Assembly (NCBI RefSeq): GCF_010183535.1
Contig: NC_071328.1
Coordinates: 16,492,001 to 16,556,000, forward strand
Origin: Caenorhabditis remanei
Lineage: Eukaryota; Nematoda; Chromadorea; Rhabditida; Rhabditidae
Direction: 5' to 3'
Length of the DNA stretch: 64,000 nucleotides
Each line of letters starts with the position of its first letter. The stretch's first letter is position 1. Shown in pieces: positions 43,680-55,500 of the stretch. Both the position numbers and the translations under genes were made by a program. Below the pieces are notes generated by a model. That model worked only from the letters and a program-made list of their open reading frames with translations. It was not told the origin of the DNA and searched no databases.

Positions 43680-44727
43680 GGCCTTTCTTTTAATCTTTGT
43701 GTCTCTCTTTAATTCTTTTTTCAATGTATTCTTTTGACTTGATTCCCCTCAACAACAACCCGACCTTTCTTTTATCATCATCAATTTCTCTTTTCTCTCT
43801 CCCCAATTAAACACATGGAGTCATAATACGAGACCGTAACCTTTCCCATTCTCCGCTTCTCTTTATTAGCAACTGTGTTGTAGTAGAAATGATATATTGT
43901 CTCTTGAATCCAAGGATTCTCTGAGCTCATTCTCTGATTTTTTTGTTGGTTTTCTTAAAAAGAAGCATTTCTCCTCTCTTACCAAAATGGCACCAAAAAC
44001 TTTCTTCCCCTTCTCTTCTCTGTACATTCTCTCTCTCTTTTTCCCTCTACTATTCTACACTTTCTAGCCAAAATGATTGCTCTCTCTCTCTTCCTTTTCT
44101 CACTGTGTGTCCCAAAAGTTTCTTCTGTCGTTTCTCTTTAGTAGGTTTTCCCTTTTTTCCCCGCCAATCCCCCGCCGATTAATCTGTGCTTATTACCCCC
44201 GAAATCACTGGATTTTTTTAATTTTTCCCCCTTTATTTAAGACAACAATGGTATTTTTCTCTCTATTTTTATTTTCTTTTTAATTCTTTATTCCACTCCT
44301 CTCTCCTCCCATCACTCGTGAATATGATGATTGATTTTTACCCCCCGAACACCACCACCCCCCAATTTATTCGTAAAAATGATATCTCCATTCTTTTTGT
44401 CTATTTTCTCTCCCTCTCCTGGATCCTCTCTTGGTGAATTTCGTTTTTTCTTTATTTTCTGCTGGAAAAATAAAAGTGGATCGATTTTTGTCCATCTACT
44501 TCCCCCCTTCCACTTCTTCTTCTTCCGAAGCTTATTGCCGATAAAGATCGGAAAAAGAAGAAGCAGAGGAAGACGCCTAGTCCGAATCTTGGTAAATCAT
44601 CTTCCCAGCCGTCAGAAGATTCAGTCTTCTATCCGAAACGAGATATTTTGAACTTCTTCCAATTTCTGTACTTTTATTGATTCTCTCGAAAAGAGAAAAA
44701 AAAACTGAAGAAAAAGAGGAGAAAATC
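43680..44727. other. gsk-3 3' flank and exchanger 5' flank
   Basis: Pyrimidine-rich, with TCTCTCTCTTTTTCC-type runs. No gene frame is convincing. The promoter and 5' UTR of the exchanger must lie here; a purine-rich AAAAAGAGGAGAAAATC directly precedes its ATG. Confidence 0.4.
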
Positions 44728-47700
44728 ATGGTAAGATTCTTGATAAACTGCTAAAAATGAGTTTTTTGAGTAAAAAAAATATGAAAAACTGTCGAAAATA
44801 GCTGAAAATCGAGTTTTCCGAGGCTAACGACTACAAACTACAAATATCTGTTAGCCTCAGCGAAAAAACATTTTTCTATTCTTCAACTCATTTCCGATGT
44901 TATTAACTTCAGAAATACTCAATTTCCGTCTGCTAGAATAATCTCTAGCTATCTGATATACTTTTTCTAGAAAACAACCGTAAAAATTGGTGAAAATCGG
45001 TGAAAAACGACTGAAAATGACTTTGCTGAGGCTAACGACTACAAACTATAATGTTGAGTTAGCCTCAGTAAAAAAATTAATTTTTGTTTTTCTTCTATTT
45101 TCAGTTTTTTCGGCCAAAAATCTCAAAAATTCCACTCTTATTCTTAAATTCGTCTTGTTAACTGTGGAAAAACATCTGAATATTCAAAAATGAACAATAT
45201 GTTGAGGCTAACTGACTACAAACTACAAAAATGAGTTAGCCTCAGCAAAACTGGAAATTGTTGGAAATGTTGATTTTTTCAGATTTTTGAAGACATTTTT
45301 GCCCAAATATTACTAAATCGCGCTTAGAACACCTGATTTTTCTATTTCAGATTCAAAAATAGTGAAAAATCAGTAATTTTCAATCGTTTCAAGCTTTGCT
45401 GATAGTGAGGCTAACTCACTACAAACTACACTTTTGAGTTAGCCTCAGCAAAAAAAAATGAAAAATCTCAAATTTTCGCGTTTTCGTTCATGTTTCTTAC
45501 ATTTTTCAACAGGTTTTTGCAGTCTTTCTTCGGCGGGGATGATTGGGGAGCAAAAAATATAGTTTTTTCGAGGTTAATTGACTACAAACTACAGTTTTCA
45601 GTTAGCCTCAGTAAATTCTCAAAAACCTTCAAAAGTCACTAGTTTCCCCACTCTTTGCACACAAACACATCAAAAACCGTTTTTCTTGTCAATGGCAAAG
45701 AGAAGCCCTATTTCTTCCTGTCTCTCTCTATTTGACTATTTGCAAAATGACTGGTTCGGTCGCTTCTCCTTTTCTATATTACTGGAGCGCACTTTGTGTG
45801 TCTGCCACCCTCCGCGCTCGACACACTCTCTCTCTCGCCCCTCGTTTTCCACGTTCTCCTCTTCACATGAAAAGAGGAGGAAAATGAGTGAGAGAGAGAA
45901 GAGACGGAGAGATGAGAATTTCGATTGAAATGTGTACATGTATGTACGTGTATGCCACGTTGATATGTATTCTGTCACCTCCCCCGGTGGCTTTTCTGGG
46001 TTTTCGAAAATCGCTGGTTTTCATATTTTACTGAGGCTAACTTCGTTTTGTAGTTTGCATTGTATTGGAGCTCAAAATCTTAAGAAATCTCCCAAAAATC
46101 GGCATATTCTCAAGGTTTTAGTTTTTTACTGAGGCTAACTACATTTTGTAGTTTGTAGTCAGTTAGCCTCAGTAAAACAGACAAACGTTCGAAAAAGGAA
46201 TATTTTTAACAGTTTTCTGAGTTTCAAATTTGAGAAATTGGGCATTTTGAACACAATTTAGTGGATGTCCAGCAAAAATTATTTTAAACGCCTGAAAAAT
46301 CATATTTTCCAGACTTTTCGATTTTTGCTGAGGCTAACTTCATTTTGTAGTTTGTATTATTCTAAAATGTATTAGATTGCAGCTGAAAATCATAAGAAAT
46401 CTCCCAAAAATCGGCATTTTCTCAAGGTTTTAGTTTTTGCTGAGGCTAACTTTACTTTGTAGTTTGTAGTCAGTTAGCCTCAGTAACACTGAAATTGTTC
46501 AAAATAAGAGGTTTTCGACACTTTTCTGAGTTTCAAATTTGAGAAATTGAGTCTTTTAAACGCAATTTAGTAGATATGCAGCAAAAATCCTTTGAAACCT
46601 TTGAAAAATCATATTTTTCCTAGTCTTTTCAATTTTTGCTGAGGCTAACTTCATTTTGTAGTTTGTAGCCGGTTAGCCTCAACAAAACCAAAAATTTCAA
46701 TGATTTTTCTAGTTTTTTGACAGTTTTTTCATCGAAAATAAACTGAAATCGTTGAATTTTTTCAAGTCTGCGTGGAAATCAGCCCCCAATAAACTTTAAT
46801 TTTTTTTTCAGAAAATACTCGCGAATGGTGCTACGTGGCAACTCCGCGAGACGATACTAAACGCGACGAACACTGGAATTATGCGATTTTTGGTGAAAAG
46901 CGGTAAATAGTTTTTCTCTAGATTTTCTTGATATATAAATCACAACGACTTTCAGCAATTTCAATATGCATATTCATTCTGATATTCAAAACGGCCGACA
47001 CCGATTCAAGAGGAGACGTCGTCGTCGTCGTTGGAAGCACTCAGAAGACGGAGGAGGTGGTGGCGGTGAATAAGACTGATGTGTTGGGGTAGGTGTCTTT
47101 ATTTGAGATTTTAAAAAGAAAAAATTGTGAAAATCAGCTGGAAATCTTAAAAAAAGGTTTTGCTGAGGCTAAACACTTTTTGTAGTTTGTAGTGAGTTAG
47201 CCTCAGCAAAACTTAAAACGATCGAAAATATCTCATTTTTGGCCATTTTTCAATCTGAAATAGGAAAATTAAGTGTTTTAAGCGCGATTTAGTGCGTTTT
47301 AAGCATGAATTTGTTTAAAAATCTGAAAAAATCAACATTTCCAACGATTTCCAGTTTTGCTGAGGCCAACTCTAGAGTGTAGTTTGTAGTCGTTAGCCTC
47401 AGCAAAAGTTAAAACGATCGAAAATATCTCATTTTTGACCATTTTTCAGGGCCGGACCGGGCCTTGTCAGCGAAATCAGGACCCGGCCCGGGCAAATTGG
47501 CGCGAAAGTCAAATGTTCAAATTTTTTGAATTTTTTCGCGAAAAAGTCAAATTTTCGACTATCATTCAGAATTAGAAGAAATTCTGAAAAATAGTCAACA
47601 ATGGTTACATTTTCGATGAAGAATTGAAAAAAAGGGTCATTTTTTTAAGCCGGGCCTTGAAAATTTTCTACTTTTCGTGTTTTTGAACCAATTTTTGTAA

Positions 47701-50700
47701 AAGTTTCAGCGAAACAATCGATGCGAATGCGACAAGTCTTGAACAACACGGTGCGGCGATCGTCGGAAATGTATCGGAGGAGAAGAAACGATCACTGGCG
47801 ATATTCTTTATTCTATTCGTAATAATGTTGGCAACTCTCGTCGTCCATATGTTAATTGTATCAAAACTCCACTGGATGCCCGAATCATTGGCTATCGTTG
47901 CTCTCGGAGCACTCATCGGATCGATTCTTTCGTATTCGCAGAGAGATTGGAGTGAAATTGAAGCATTGAGTCCGGATGTCTTCTTCTTAGTCTTGCTACC
48001 GCCTATCATATTCGAAAATGCGTATAATTTGAATAAGGGATATTTTTTCTCCAATTTTGTACCCATTTTGACGTTTGCGATTCTTGGAACGACGATTTCT
48101 GCGATGATTATCGGAGCGGGACTCTATATTTTGGGAGCGGTGAGTTGAAAAATGAGAAAAAACGAGTTTATTTTTTTGCTGAGGCTAACTATATTTTGTA
48201 GTTTGTAGTCGTTAGCCTCAACCAAGTATTTTGGCTTCAAATGTGCCATAGTTTAAGTTTTTGTAAAGTTTTTCATTTGAAAACACTTTAAAGGCTACGA
48301 AAACCACAAAAATCTGAAATTTCGGATGAAAAATACGAAAAAACGAGCAAAAACTATTTTTGCTGAGGCTAACTCATTTTTGTAGTTTGTAGTCAGTTAG
48401 CCTCAGTTAACTCCCTTTTGGCTCTTTTTAAGTGATTTTTCTGCGATTTTTGTAGTTTGTAGTCATTTCAACAATCCCTATTTCCTGATTTCCAGATCGG
48501 CATAATCTTCGAATTCACATTTTTCGAATGTTTCGCGTTCGCCGCCATGATCTCCGCCGTCGATCCCGTCGCCACGTTGGCAATATTTCAAGCGGTGAAA
48601 GTGGAATCTCTTCTCTATATGCTCGTATTCGGAGAGTCGATGCTCAACGACGCCGTTTCGATTGTGTTGGCTGCGACTGCGTTGAGACACGCGAAACCAT
48701 CGTTCAACTCACTTCCAGCGTCGGAAATTATTACCAGTGCATTTGTTACATTCACTGAAATGTTCTTCTTTTCCGCGTGGCTTGGTGTTGGAATCGGATT
48801 GTTGAGTGCGTTGGTGAGTTGGATAAGCGAAAAAACGCGAAAAAAACAAGAAAAATGAAAGGTTTTTGTTTTACTGAGGCTAACTCATATTTGTAGTTTG
48901 TAGTCGTTAACCTCAGCAAAACTTGAAACTATCGAAAATTACCGATTTTTTATCATTTTTGAATCTGAAATAGGAGAATCAGGTGTTCTAAGCGCGATTT
49001 AGTGATATTTGAGCATAAATGTGTTTAAAAATCTGAAAAAATAAACCTTTCCAATGATTTTCAGTTTTGCTGAGGCTAACTCGTTTTTGTAGTTTGTAGT
49101 GAGTTAGCCTCAGCAACACGTGAAATTGATCGAAAACTGAACAGTATGCTTCAATTTGTAATGGTTTTTGGAAGCAAATTTGTGAAATTTGAGATTGAAA
49201 TCGCTTTCACATTTTCTTATTTCACTGAGGCTAACCCGGTTTTGTAGTTTGTAGTCTTTTAGCCTCAACAAAGAATTTTCAACCGTTTTTCACTGTTTTT
49301 CACCAATTTTTACAGCTGTTTTTCAGAAAAAGTATGTCAGATAGCTAGAAATCAGTCTGGCAGACGGAAATTTAGTATTTCTGAAGCAAATAACAACGGA
49401 AATTAGTTGAAGAATAGAAAAATGTTTTTTTTTGCTGAGGCTAACTACTTTTTGTAGTTTGTAGTTGTTAGCCTCAGCAAAACGGTTTTCAGCTATTTTC
49501 CACAGTTTTTCATAATTTTTTCTCCAAATGATCATTTTTAGCAGTTTTTTTTTCAAGAATCTCACTTTTCCAGCTCTTCAAACACGTGGATCTGCGTAAA
49601 ACGCCTTCTCTGGAATTCGCTCTTCTTTTGATCTTCTCCTACATTCCGTATGGATTCGCCGAGGCTCTCGATCTCTCGGGAATCATGGCAATCCTCTTCT
49701 GTGGTATCTCAATGTCTCAATATACACGTCACAACGTCAGTCCGATCGCCCAAATCACGTTTCGTCACACGTTTCGAACGATATCGTTCGTCGCTGAGAC
49801 GTCGACGTTCGCCTACATCGGAATGGCGTTCTTCACGATTAAATTGAATTTCGCTCCGTGGTTAATATTCTGGAGTGTTGTGTTATGTCTATTGGGAAGG
49901 GCATGTAATGTGTTCCCACTGGCGTATCTCGTTAATCAGTGTCGAAAAGATGTGCAGATTTCGATGAAGAATCAGATTATTATGTGGTTTAGGTGAGTTG
50001 ACAGTAAGATTTTTGGTTTTTTTCACGAAATTTTGTTCTAGAAACGTTTTATTTGAAGCGATTTGAGTGAAAGATGAGTTTACTGAGGCTTACTCACTAC
50101 AAACTACAGTTTTCAGTTAGCCTCAGCAAAATAATTTTTGGCCGTTTTTCGTATTTTTCACTCGAAATTTCAGATTCTTGTGGTTTGGTTGTGTTTTCAT
50201 AGCCTTGTTTTGCGTTTTCAAATAAAAAACCTTTCAAAAACTTCAATTTTGGCTCCAAATGAGTCAAAAATTGACTTTGCTGAGGCTTAGCGACTAGAAA
50301 CTACAGTTTTCAGTTAGCCTCAGTAAAAAGTTTTTTTCCGATTTTGATAGCTTTTCATCGTAGTTTTACGCTTTTGTGAGATTTAGAAGAATTCTGAGAT
50401 AGTTATTTTAAGAGAAAAATTTCTTCAGAAAAATGGATTTTGGGCCATTAATAAGTTTTATTGAGGCTAACGGCTATAAAGTACTTTTTCCAACCATTTT
50501 TGAAACTGAAATAGGAAAATTAGGTGTTCTAAGCCCGATTTAGTAGTAGATGAGCATAAATGTCTTTAAAAATCTGAAAAAATCAACAATTTCAATGATT
50601 TTCAGTTTTGCTGAGGCTAACTCGTTTTTGTAGTTTGTAGTCAGTTAGCCTCAGCAAAATCGCCTTTCGATATATTTTTCCAAATTCAAGCCAATTTAAA

Positions 50701-51877
50701 GATCAAAACAGATTTTAAAAAAATCAATTTTCATTTCAGTGGAATGCGTGGAGCCGTGTGTTTCGCTCTCGTCCTCTACATGGATTTGGATAAAGAGAAG
50801 AAATCGATACTGTTGACTACCGTACTCTTCCTCATCCTCTTCACAACAATATTCCTCGGTGGATCGGCTCTTCCGTTCATTTCATTCATTAATCGATGTT
50901 ATCCGAATGAGAGACAACGGAAGAGAAGACGGACGCCCAGAAATAAGGAGACGTCGAAGAACTCGTCGGCTCTGATGATGAGTAAAACTCAGGAAATGGT
51001 GAGAAAATGACTAATAAAGTAGAGAAAATCTGAAAAAATCGAGTTTGCTGAGGCTAACTGACTACAAACTACAAAAACGAGTTAGCCTCTGTAAAACTGG
51101 AAATCATTGACTATTTTGATTTGTTCAGATTTTTAAAGACATTTATGATCAAATATCAAGGCAAACTCCTGATTTACCCATTTCAGATTCAAAAATCGTG
51201 AAAAATCAATAGTTTTCAATCGTTTCAAGTTTTGCCGATTCTAACGACTACAAACTACACTTTTAAGTTAGCCTCAGCAAAAACAGTAATTTTTGTTTTT
51301 CTTCGATTTTCAGTTTTTTTGGACTAAAATCTCTAAATATTCCAGTAAAAGTCAAATTTTTCGCTCTTATTTCTATATTCGTCGAGTTAACTGTGGAAAA
51401 ACATCCGAATATTCAAAAAAAATAGTTTGTTGAGGCTAACTGACTACAAACTACATTTTTGAGTTAGCCTCAGCAAAAATGAAAATTTTCACGTTTTGGA
51501 TAATTTTTCAACAGTTTTTTTTGCAGTCTTTCTTCGGCAGCGACGATTGGGGACCAAAGAAGTCAGCGCTAGACGCCACGTCATCCGCCGGGCGCCTAAT
51601 GCGATCCCTATTCGTCCGTAAATTCACCGCAATCGAACGACTCGAGAATCGTGATAAACTCGCCGCCTTGACGAAACGAGCACTCGCCAGTGACCAAATG
51701 ACAGATAGTGATGACGTGGAATTCGGTGGAAATCGAAAAGATGACGTCACGTCGACACGTGGCAGAAGTGGATCACGTGGAACGAGTAGTGACGTCATCG
51801 TCAGTGGTGGAGGGGGCGGAGTCAGTGGAGAGCAACATTTATTGATTAGTTCGGATAGCGATTCTAATGAATTATAG
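44728..51877 (+). CDS. nhx-8: Na+/H+ exchanger, NHE8-like (nhx-8 type)
   Basis: Eight exons: 44728-44730 (ATG only), 46812-46902, 46956-47088, 47710-48139, 48496-48813, 49574-49992, 50740-50998 and 51527-51877, all phases consistent, about 667 aa. A multi-pass antiporter exchanging Na+ or K+ for H+, probably at Golgi/endosome or apical membrane as for NHE8. Motifs: amiloride-region [19 protein letters not shown], the transport core [13 protein letters not shown] and [22 protein letters not shown] and [13 protein letters not shown]; at least ten hydrophobic segments. The C-tail (from about 51527) is charged, with a Gly-rich stretch and acidic end DSDSNEL. The AUG-only first exon is inferred; [18 protein letters not shown] in exon 2 is an alternative start. 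Introns are packed with a hairpin repeat. The symbol is given from family and recalled synteny (C. elegans Y18D10A.6). Confidence 0.88.
44820..45611. repeat. hairpin repeat block 1, five copies, ACTACAAACTAC loop
   Basis: Copies at about 44820-44860, 45024-45069, 45201-45246, 45415-45450 and 45569-45611, all in exchanger intron 1 and all in the same orientation. Each is (C)TGAGGCTAAC, a spacer with ACTACAAACTAC, then GTTAGCCTCAG. Spacing is about 155-205 bp. Confidence 0.9.
45525..45560 (+). pseudogene. copy of exchanger exon 8 start inside intron 1
   Basis: GTTTTTGCAG/TCTTTCTTCGGCGGGGATGA encodes [12 protein letters not shown] and then stops (TAG), matching the true exon 8 start [12 protein letters not shown] at 51527, including its acceptor. 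The upstream 500 bp (45050-45525) also matches 51290-51525. Confidence 0.7.
46030..46684. repeat. hairpin repeat block 2, GTAGTTTGTAGT loop
   Basis: Full copies at 46128-46173, 46438-46484 and 46637-46684; copies lacking the right arm at 46030 and 46326. Same stem as block 1 with the loop in the opposite orientation. The unit CAATTTTTGCTGAGGCTAAC with its flanks is itself locally duplicated. Confidence 0.9.
47161..49480. repeat. hairpin repeat block 3, GTAGTTTGTAGT loop
   Basis: Full copies at 47161-47208, 47358-47405, 48178-48221, 48361-48407, 48872-48919, 49068-49115, 49224-49269 and 49434-49480, in introns 3, 4 and 5 of the exchanger, plus a loop-only remnant near 48448-48470. None overlaps an exon. 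Confidence 0.9.
50082..51475. repeat. hairpin repeat block 4, mixed orientation
   Basis: ACTACAAACTAC-loop copies at 50082-50128, 50279-50325, 51047-51090, 51234-51280 and 51428-51475; one GTAGTTTGTAGT-loop copy at 50610-50656; a copy lacking the right arm at 50458. Introns 6 and 7 of the exchanger. Confidence 0.9.
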
Positions 51878-52375
51878 TCTCCGCCTTTTTTTTGTATAAT
51901 TTTTTTTTTGAAATTTTTTTTCCAAAAATTCCCCGTTTTTACCCTTTGAAAATCAATAATTCCTGTGATATTCTAGTCAGTTTCTCTTTCAAAAAATTCC
52001 CGCTTTTATATACAGTAACCCTTTGATCTACAATTTTCAAAAAAAGCTTTTATCGATTAGTTTTAATGTTAACCCCTCTCACACTCATCACGGATAAAAG
52101 TTTTTGGCGCCGAAAATTCGATGGTAGATCAAAAAAAGATTTCCCGAATTTTTCGGCGGGAAAACTGAGATTTCTCTCAACTCAATAATTCCATACATTT
52201 TCTTCTGCTCTTGTGATAATCATCTGGATTTTTATTTCTTTTTCGTTGTATTGCATGGCACCTCCTCTTTTTCCATTTTTATCGGGAAAATACATTCATT
52301 TTTAGTTTTTTGTTTGTGTAAAAACTTCAAAAAATAAGCGAAAAAAACGCCAAAAAACGAATCAATTCCAAATGT

Positions 52376-52456
52376 GCTGAGCCTCAGTAAAAAAAAGTTT
52401 TCATGTTTTGCTGAGGCTAACTGAGAATTATAGTTTGTAGTCGGTTAGCCTCAGTA
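52376..52456. repeat. hairpin repeat between the exchanger and phosphatase-like genes
   Basis: TGCTGAGCCTCAGTAAAA at 52376 is the stem with the loop precisely missing; a full GTAGTTTGTAGT-type copy follows at 52409-52456. These lie in the 0.7-kb 3' region shared by the two convergent genes. Confidence 0.8.
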
Positions 52457-52585
52457 AAACTTCAAAGAGGTGTAACTTTGTCAGTTTTCGATGAATTTCA
52501 ATTATTTTTGGATAATAATTAAGTGAGAAATATTTATTCTCTTGCACACCACTTGATTTATATTACAATCTCAGCTAGGCTCCGC

Positions 52586-55500
52586 CTACACTTTAGTCTT
52601 CGTATTGACGAACGGAACCTTCAACAACGCGTCGTTAACCATCGTCTTCACGTCGTCCGGAATATCGGCCATTTGACGAAATTTGATTTTCAAATAGCTC
52701 AAAGCGGCACGAATCGCATACGTGTAGAACATTGACATGGTGAAACAACCGGCTCGTTGATCACGCATTCGTTTGAACAGTCCGTCACAGTCGGGCGGTT
52801 TTCCAGCCAAGACCAGCTCGATGAGAATGGCGGTGAGGACTACGGTAGCGGAACGGTCGAGACCGAGATCACACATTACAATGACCGGATCGTTGGGTTG
52901 GGTCGCTGGGTGCACGTCCTGCAAAATTGAAATTCAAAGGACCTTTATCACAGCCCTAGGTTGAGGCGCGACGGTTTGGTGGGCGTGGTGTAGGCGGTAA
53001 GAGAGATGGCTAGGAATCACAGGGTCGGGGGTTCAAATCCTACTGGGGTCAAATCTTTTTTGTACGTTTTATAGAGGATGGGAAGGGTATAAGAATTAGA
53101 AATTTTGGTGGTAAAGACCACTTTTGACCATTTGGAGTGTAGAGATAGTCGCTGATAGGCTATAAGAAAGCCACAGGTCGCAATCGAAATCACCGCCTTT
53201 ATCACAACCCTCGGTTGTGGCGTCGCAGTTATGCGCGCGTGGTGTAGGCGGTTAGAGAGATAACTGGGAATCAGAGAGTCGGAGGTTCGAACCTTACTAG
53301 GGTGAAATCTTATTTGTGTTATTTTTAGAGGGTCCCCAGGCCGAATTCGCTATTTTTACACTGCCAAAACAGAATTTTAGAGGCCATCTCATACCTTCCA
53401 TGGCGCACGAACCAGTGCCAACAATTTCTTCTCCTCGCTTGGCGTCTTTTTCCATGGCCACGTGGTACAGTTGAACAAACGACAGTAGATGGCCTCACTA
53501 CACCCGTCCGCGACAATCTCAATGGTATACGTGTTGACCCATGTCTTGTCTCGTTCATCAACTTCAATGCGTTGGGTATTAATCAGCCATCCATTCAGAT
53601 TCATGTAATGGTCAGAGTAGAGTGGAAAGAACGATTTGAGTTGAGTGGATTCGCACTGGAAAACTTACATTTTTGAATTCTACTAGTTTACCCGATTATT
53701 TTCCACGTTTCAAAATCAAAATCGGTGTATTTTGAGCCAAGTTAAGATCATTTTAAGTTTTACTGAGGCTAACTTCATTTTGTAGTTTATAGTCCGTTAG
53801 CCTCAGCAAAACTTGAAACGGATGTATCTCAGCGGGCTTTTGGCGGATTTGCATGTTTTTTGAATAGAAGTGTTGAGAATTCAAAGCGCTATAAGATGGT
53901 AGAAAATTTAGAAAAATCGGTCGAAAACTGACCAAATTTTGAGCTATTCTAATTTTTGCTGAGGCTAACTGCATTTTGTAGTTTGTAGTCGGTTAGCCTC
54001 AGCAAAACCGTAACTCGGCTCAAATCGTGCAAATTTTTATTTTTTTTAATGACCTACCCGAACAGAATTATTGACAATTTGATCTCTTGTCTGTGTCTTG
54101 AAATCCTCACTCGACGCCTCATTTCCAGAAAGGGGCGTGGCCGGTGACGTCATCAAACTCGGCACTTTGTTCCATTCTTCGATAGCCTCGTCGCAGAATG
54201 GCTGGAAATAAGAGAGAAGTGAGAGAGAGAGAGGGTGCAGACAGTCAGACAGTCTCGTTTCTCTGCGCACTCTCTAGTTACACTGGCGCCTACTTTGACA
54301 CCTCATAACTCTGCTTATTTTCAACATTTGAGAACCGTTTTTAAACCAAATGATAGAGAATTTCAAGAGCTATCCAATTATATAATGTCTGTTTACATAA
54401 AGTGCCCGGAGACAGTTAGGCACTCGGGTTTCCCATGCCTGCTCTACTCCAATGTCAAACATTGACCAGCTTTGACACCCCGTAACTCTGCCGATTTATA
54501 ACGTATTACCTCGAATTTTATGTCAAACAATAGGAAATTTCAAGACCTATCTGATCATATAAAAAACTTGTAAAAATATTTACTAGACAGTCAAACACTC
54601 TAGCTTCTCTGCGCGTTCTCCCTCTCACTCCTCCACCCTCCTTATAGTTACATTGATCAACTTTGACACCTAATAACTCCGCACATTTTCAACATTTGAA
54701 GACGGTTTTTATACCAAATGATAGAGAATTTCAAGAGCTATCCGATTATATAATTTTTTCGTAATGGGAAAGCGCAGGCAGTCAGACACGCTAGCTTCTC
54801 TGTGCGCTCTCCCCTCTCTCCTCCCCCCTTCTTCATAGTTACATTGACCTACTTTGACACCGAATAACTCCGCCCATTTTGAATATTTTTATATGTGTTT
54901 TTACATCAATAGATAGACAATTTCAAGAGCTATCCAATTATATAAAAATCTTGTAAAAACAGTGACTAGACAGTCAGACACGCTAGCTTCTCTGTACGCT
55001 CTCTCCTCCACTCTCCTTCGACCAACTTTTACAGCCCACAACTCCGCCCATCTATAACGTATTTCTTCGAATTTTATATCAAACGATTGGAAATTTCAAG
55101 ACCTATTTGATTATATAAAAGTCGCAGTGCACAGACAGTCAGACAGTCTCGCTTCTCTGCGCGCACCCTCTAGTTACACTGACCAACTTAGGGCACCCCG
55201 AAGCTGATAGAACTGACTCTTACCTCAAAAATGGTGACAACTCTCGATGCTTTTCGCTGCGAGACCATCCGCCAAAAGTCACGTACAGTATCCCACATGG
55301 GGTACTGTGTCATGATGAATTCGGTCTCCGACCCGTCGAATTTCACACTACTTGCATTGATATACTCAGAGTCTTCGGGTGTCTGACACTTCAGTTGGAC
55401 ACGTGTCTTATCATACATTTTTTGCTCTTTCGATCGATTCTTCGTCATATTTTTCTCCCATTCGACAGTCGTCTGGTCGGGCGGTTTATAGCTGGCGAGG

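Noticed and set aside
45578..45928. 116-codon plus-strand frame in exchanger intron 1
   Set aside because: Begins inside a hairpin repeat, has no splice or family support, and is made of pyrimidine-rich simple sequence.
52983..53061. Functional tRNA gene
   Set aside because: Good A and B boxes, but the acceptor and anticodon stems do not form and a second diverged copy follows in tandem; a tRNA-derived repeat fits better.
44820..54004. CRISPR-like array of repeats
   Set aside because: Spacing is irregular, copies occur in both orientations, the host is a nematode, and the units lie in spliced introns.
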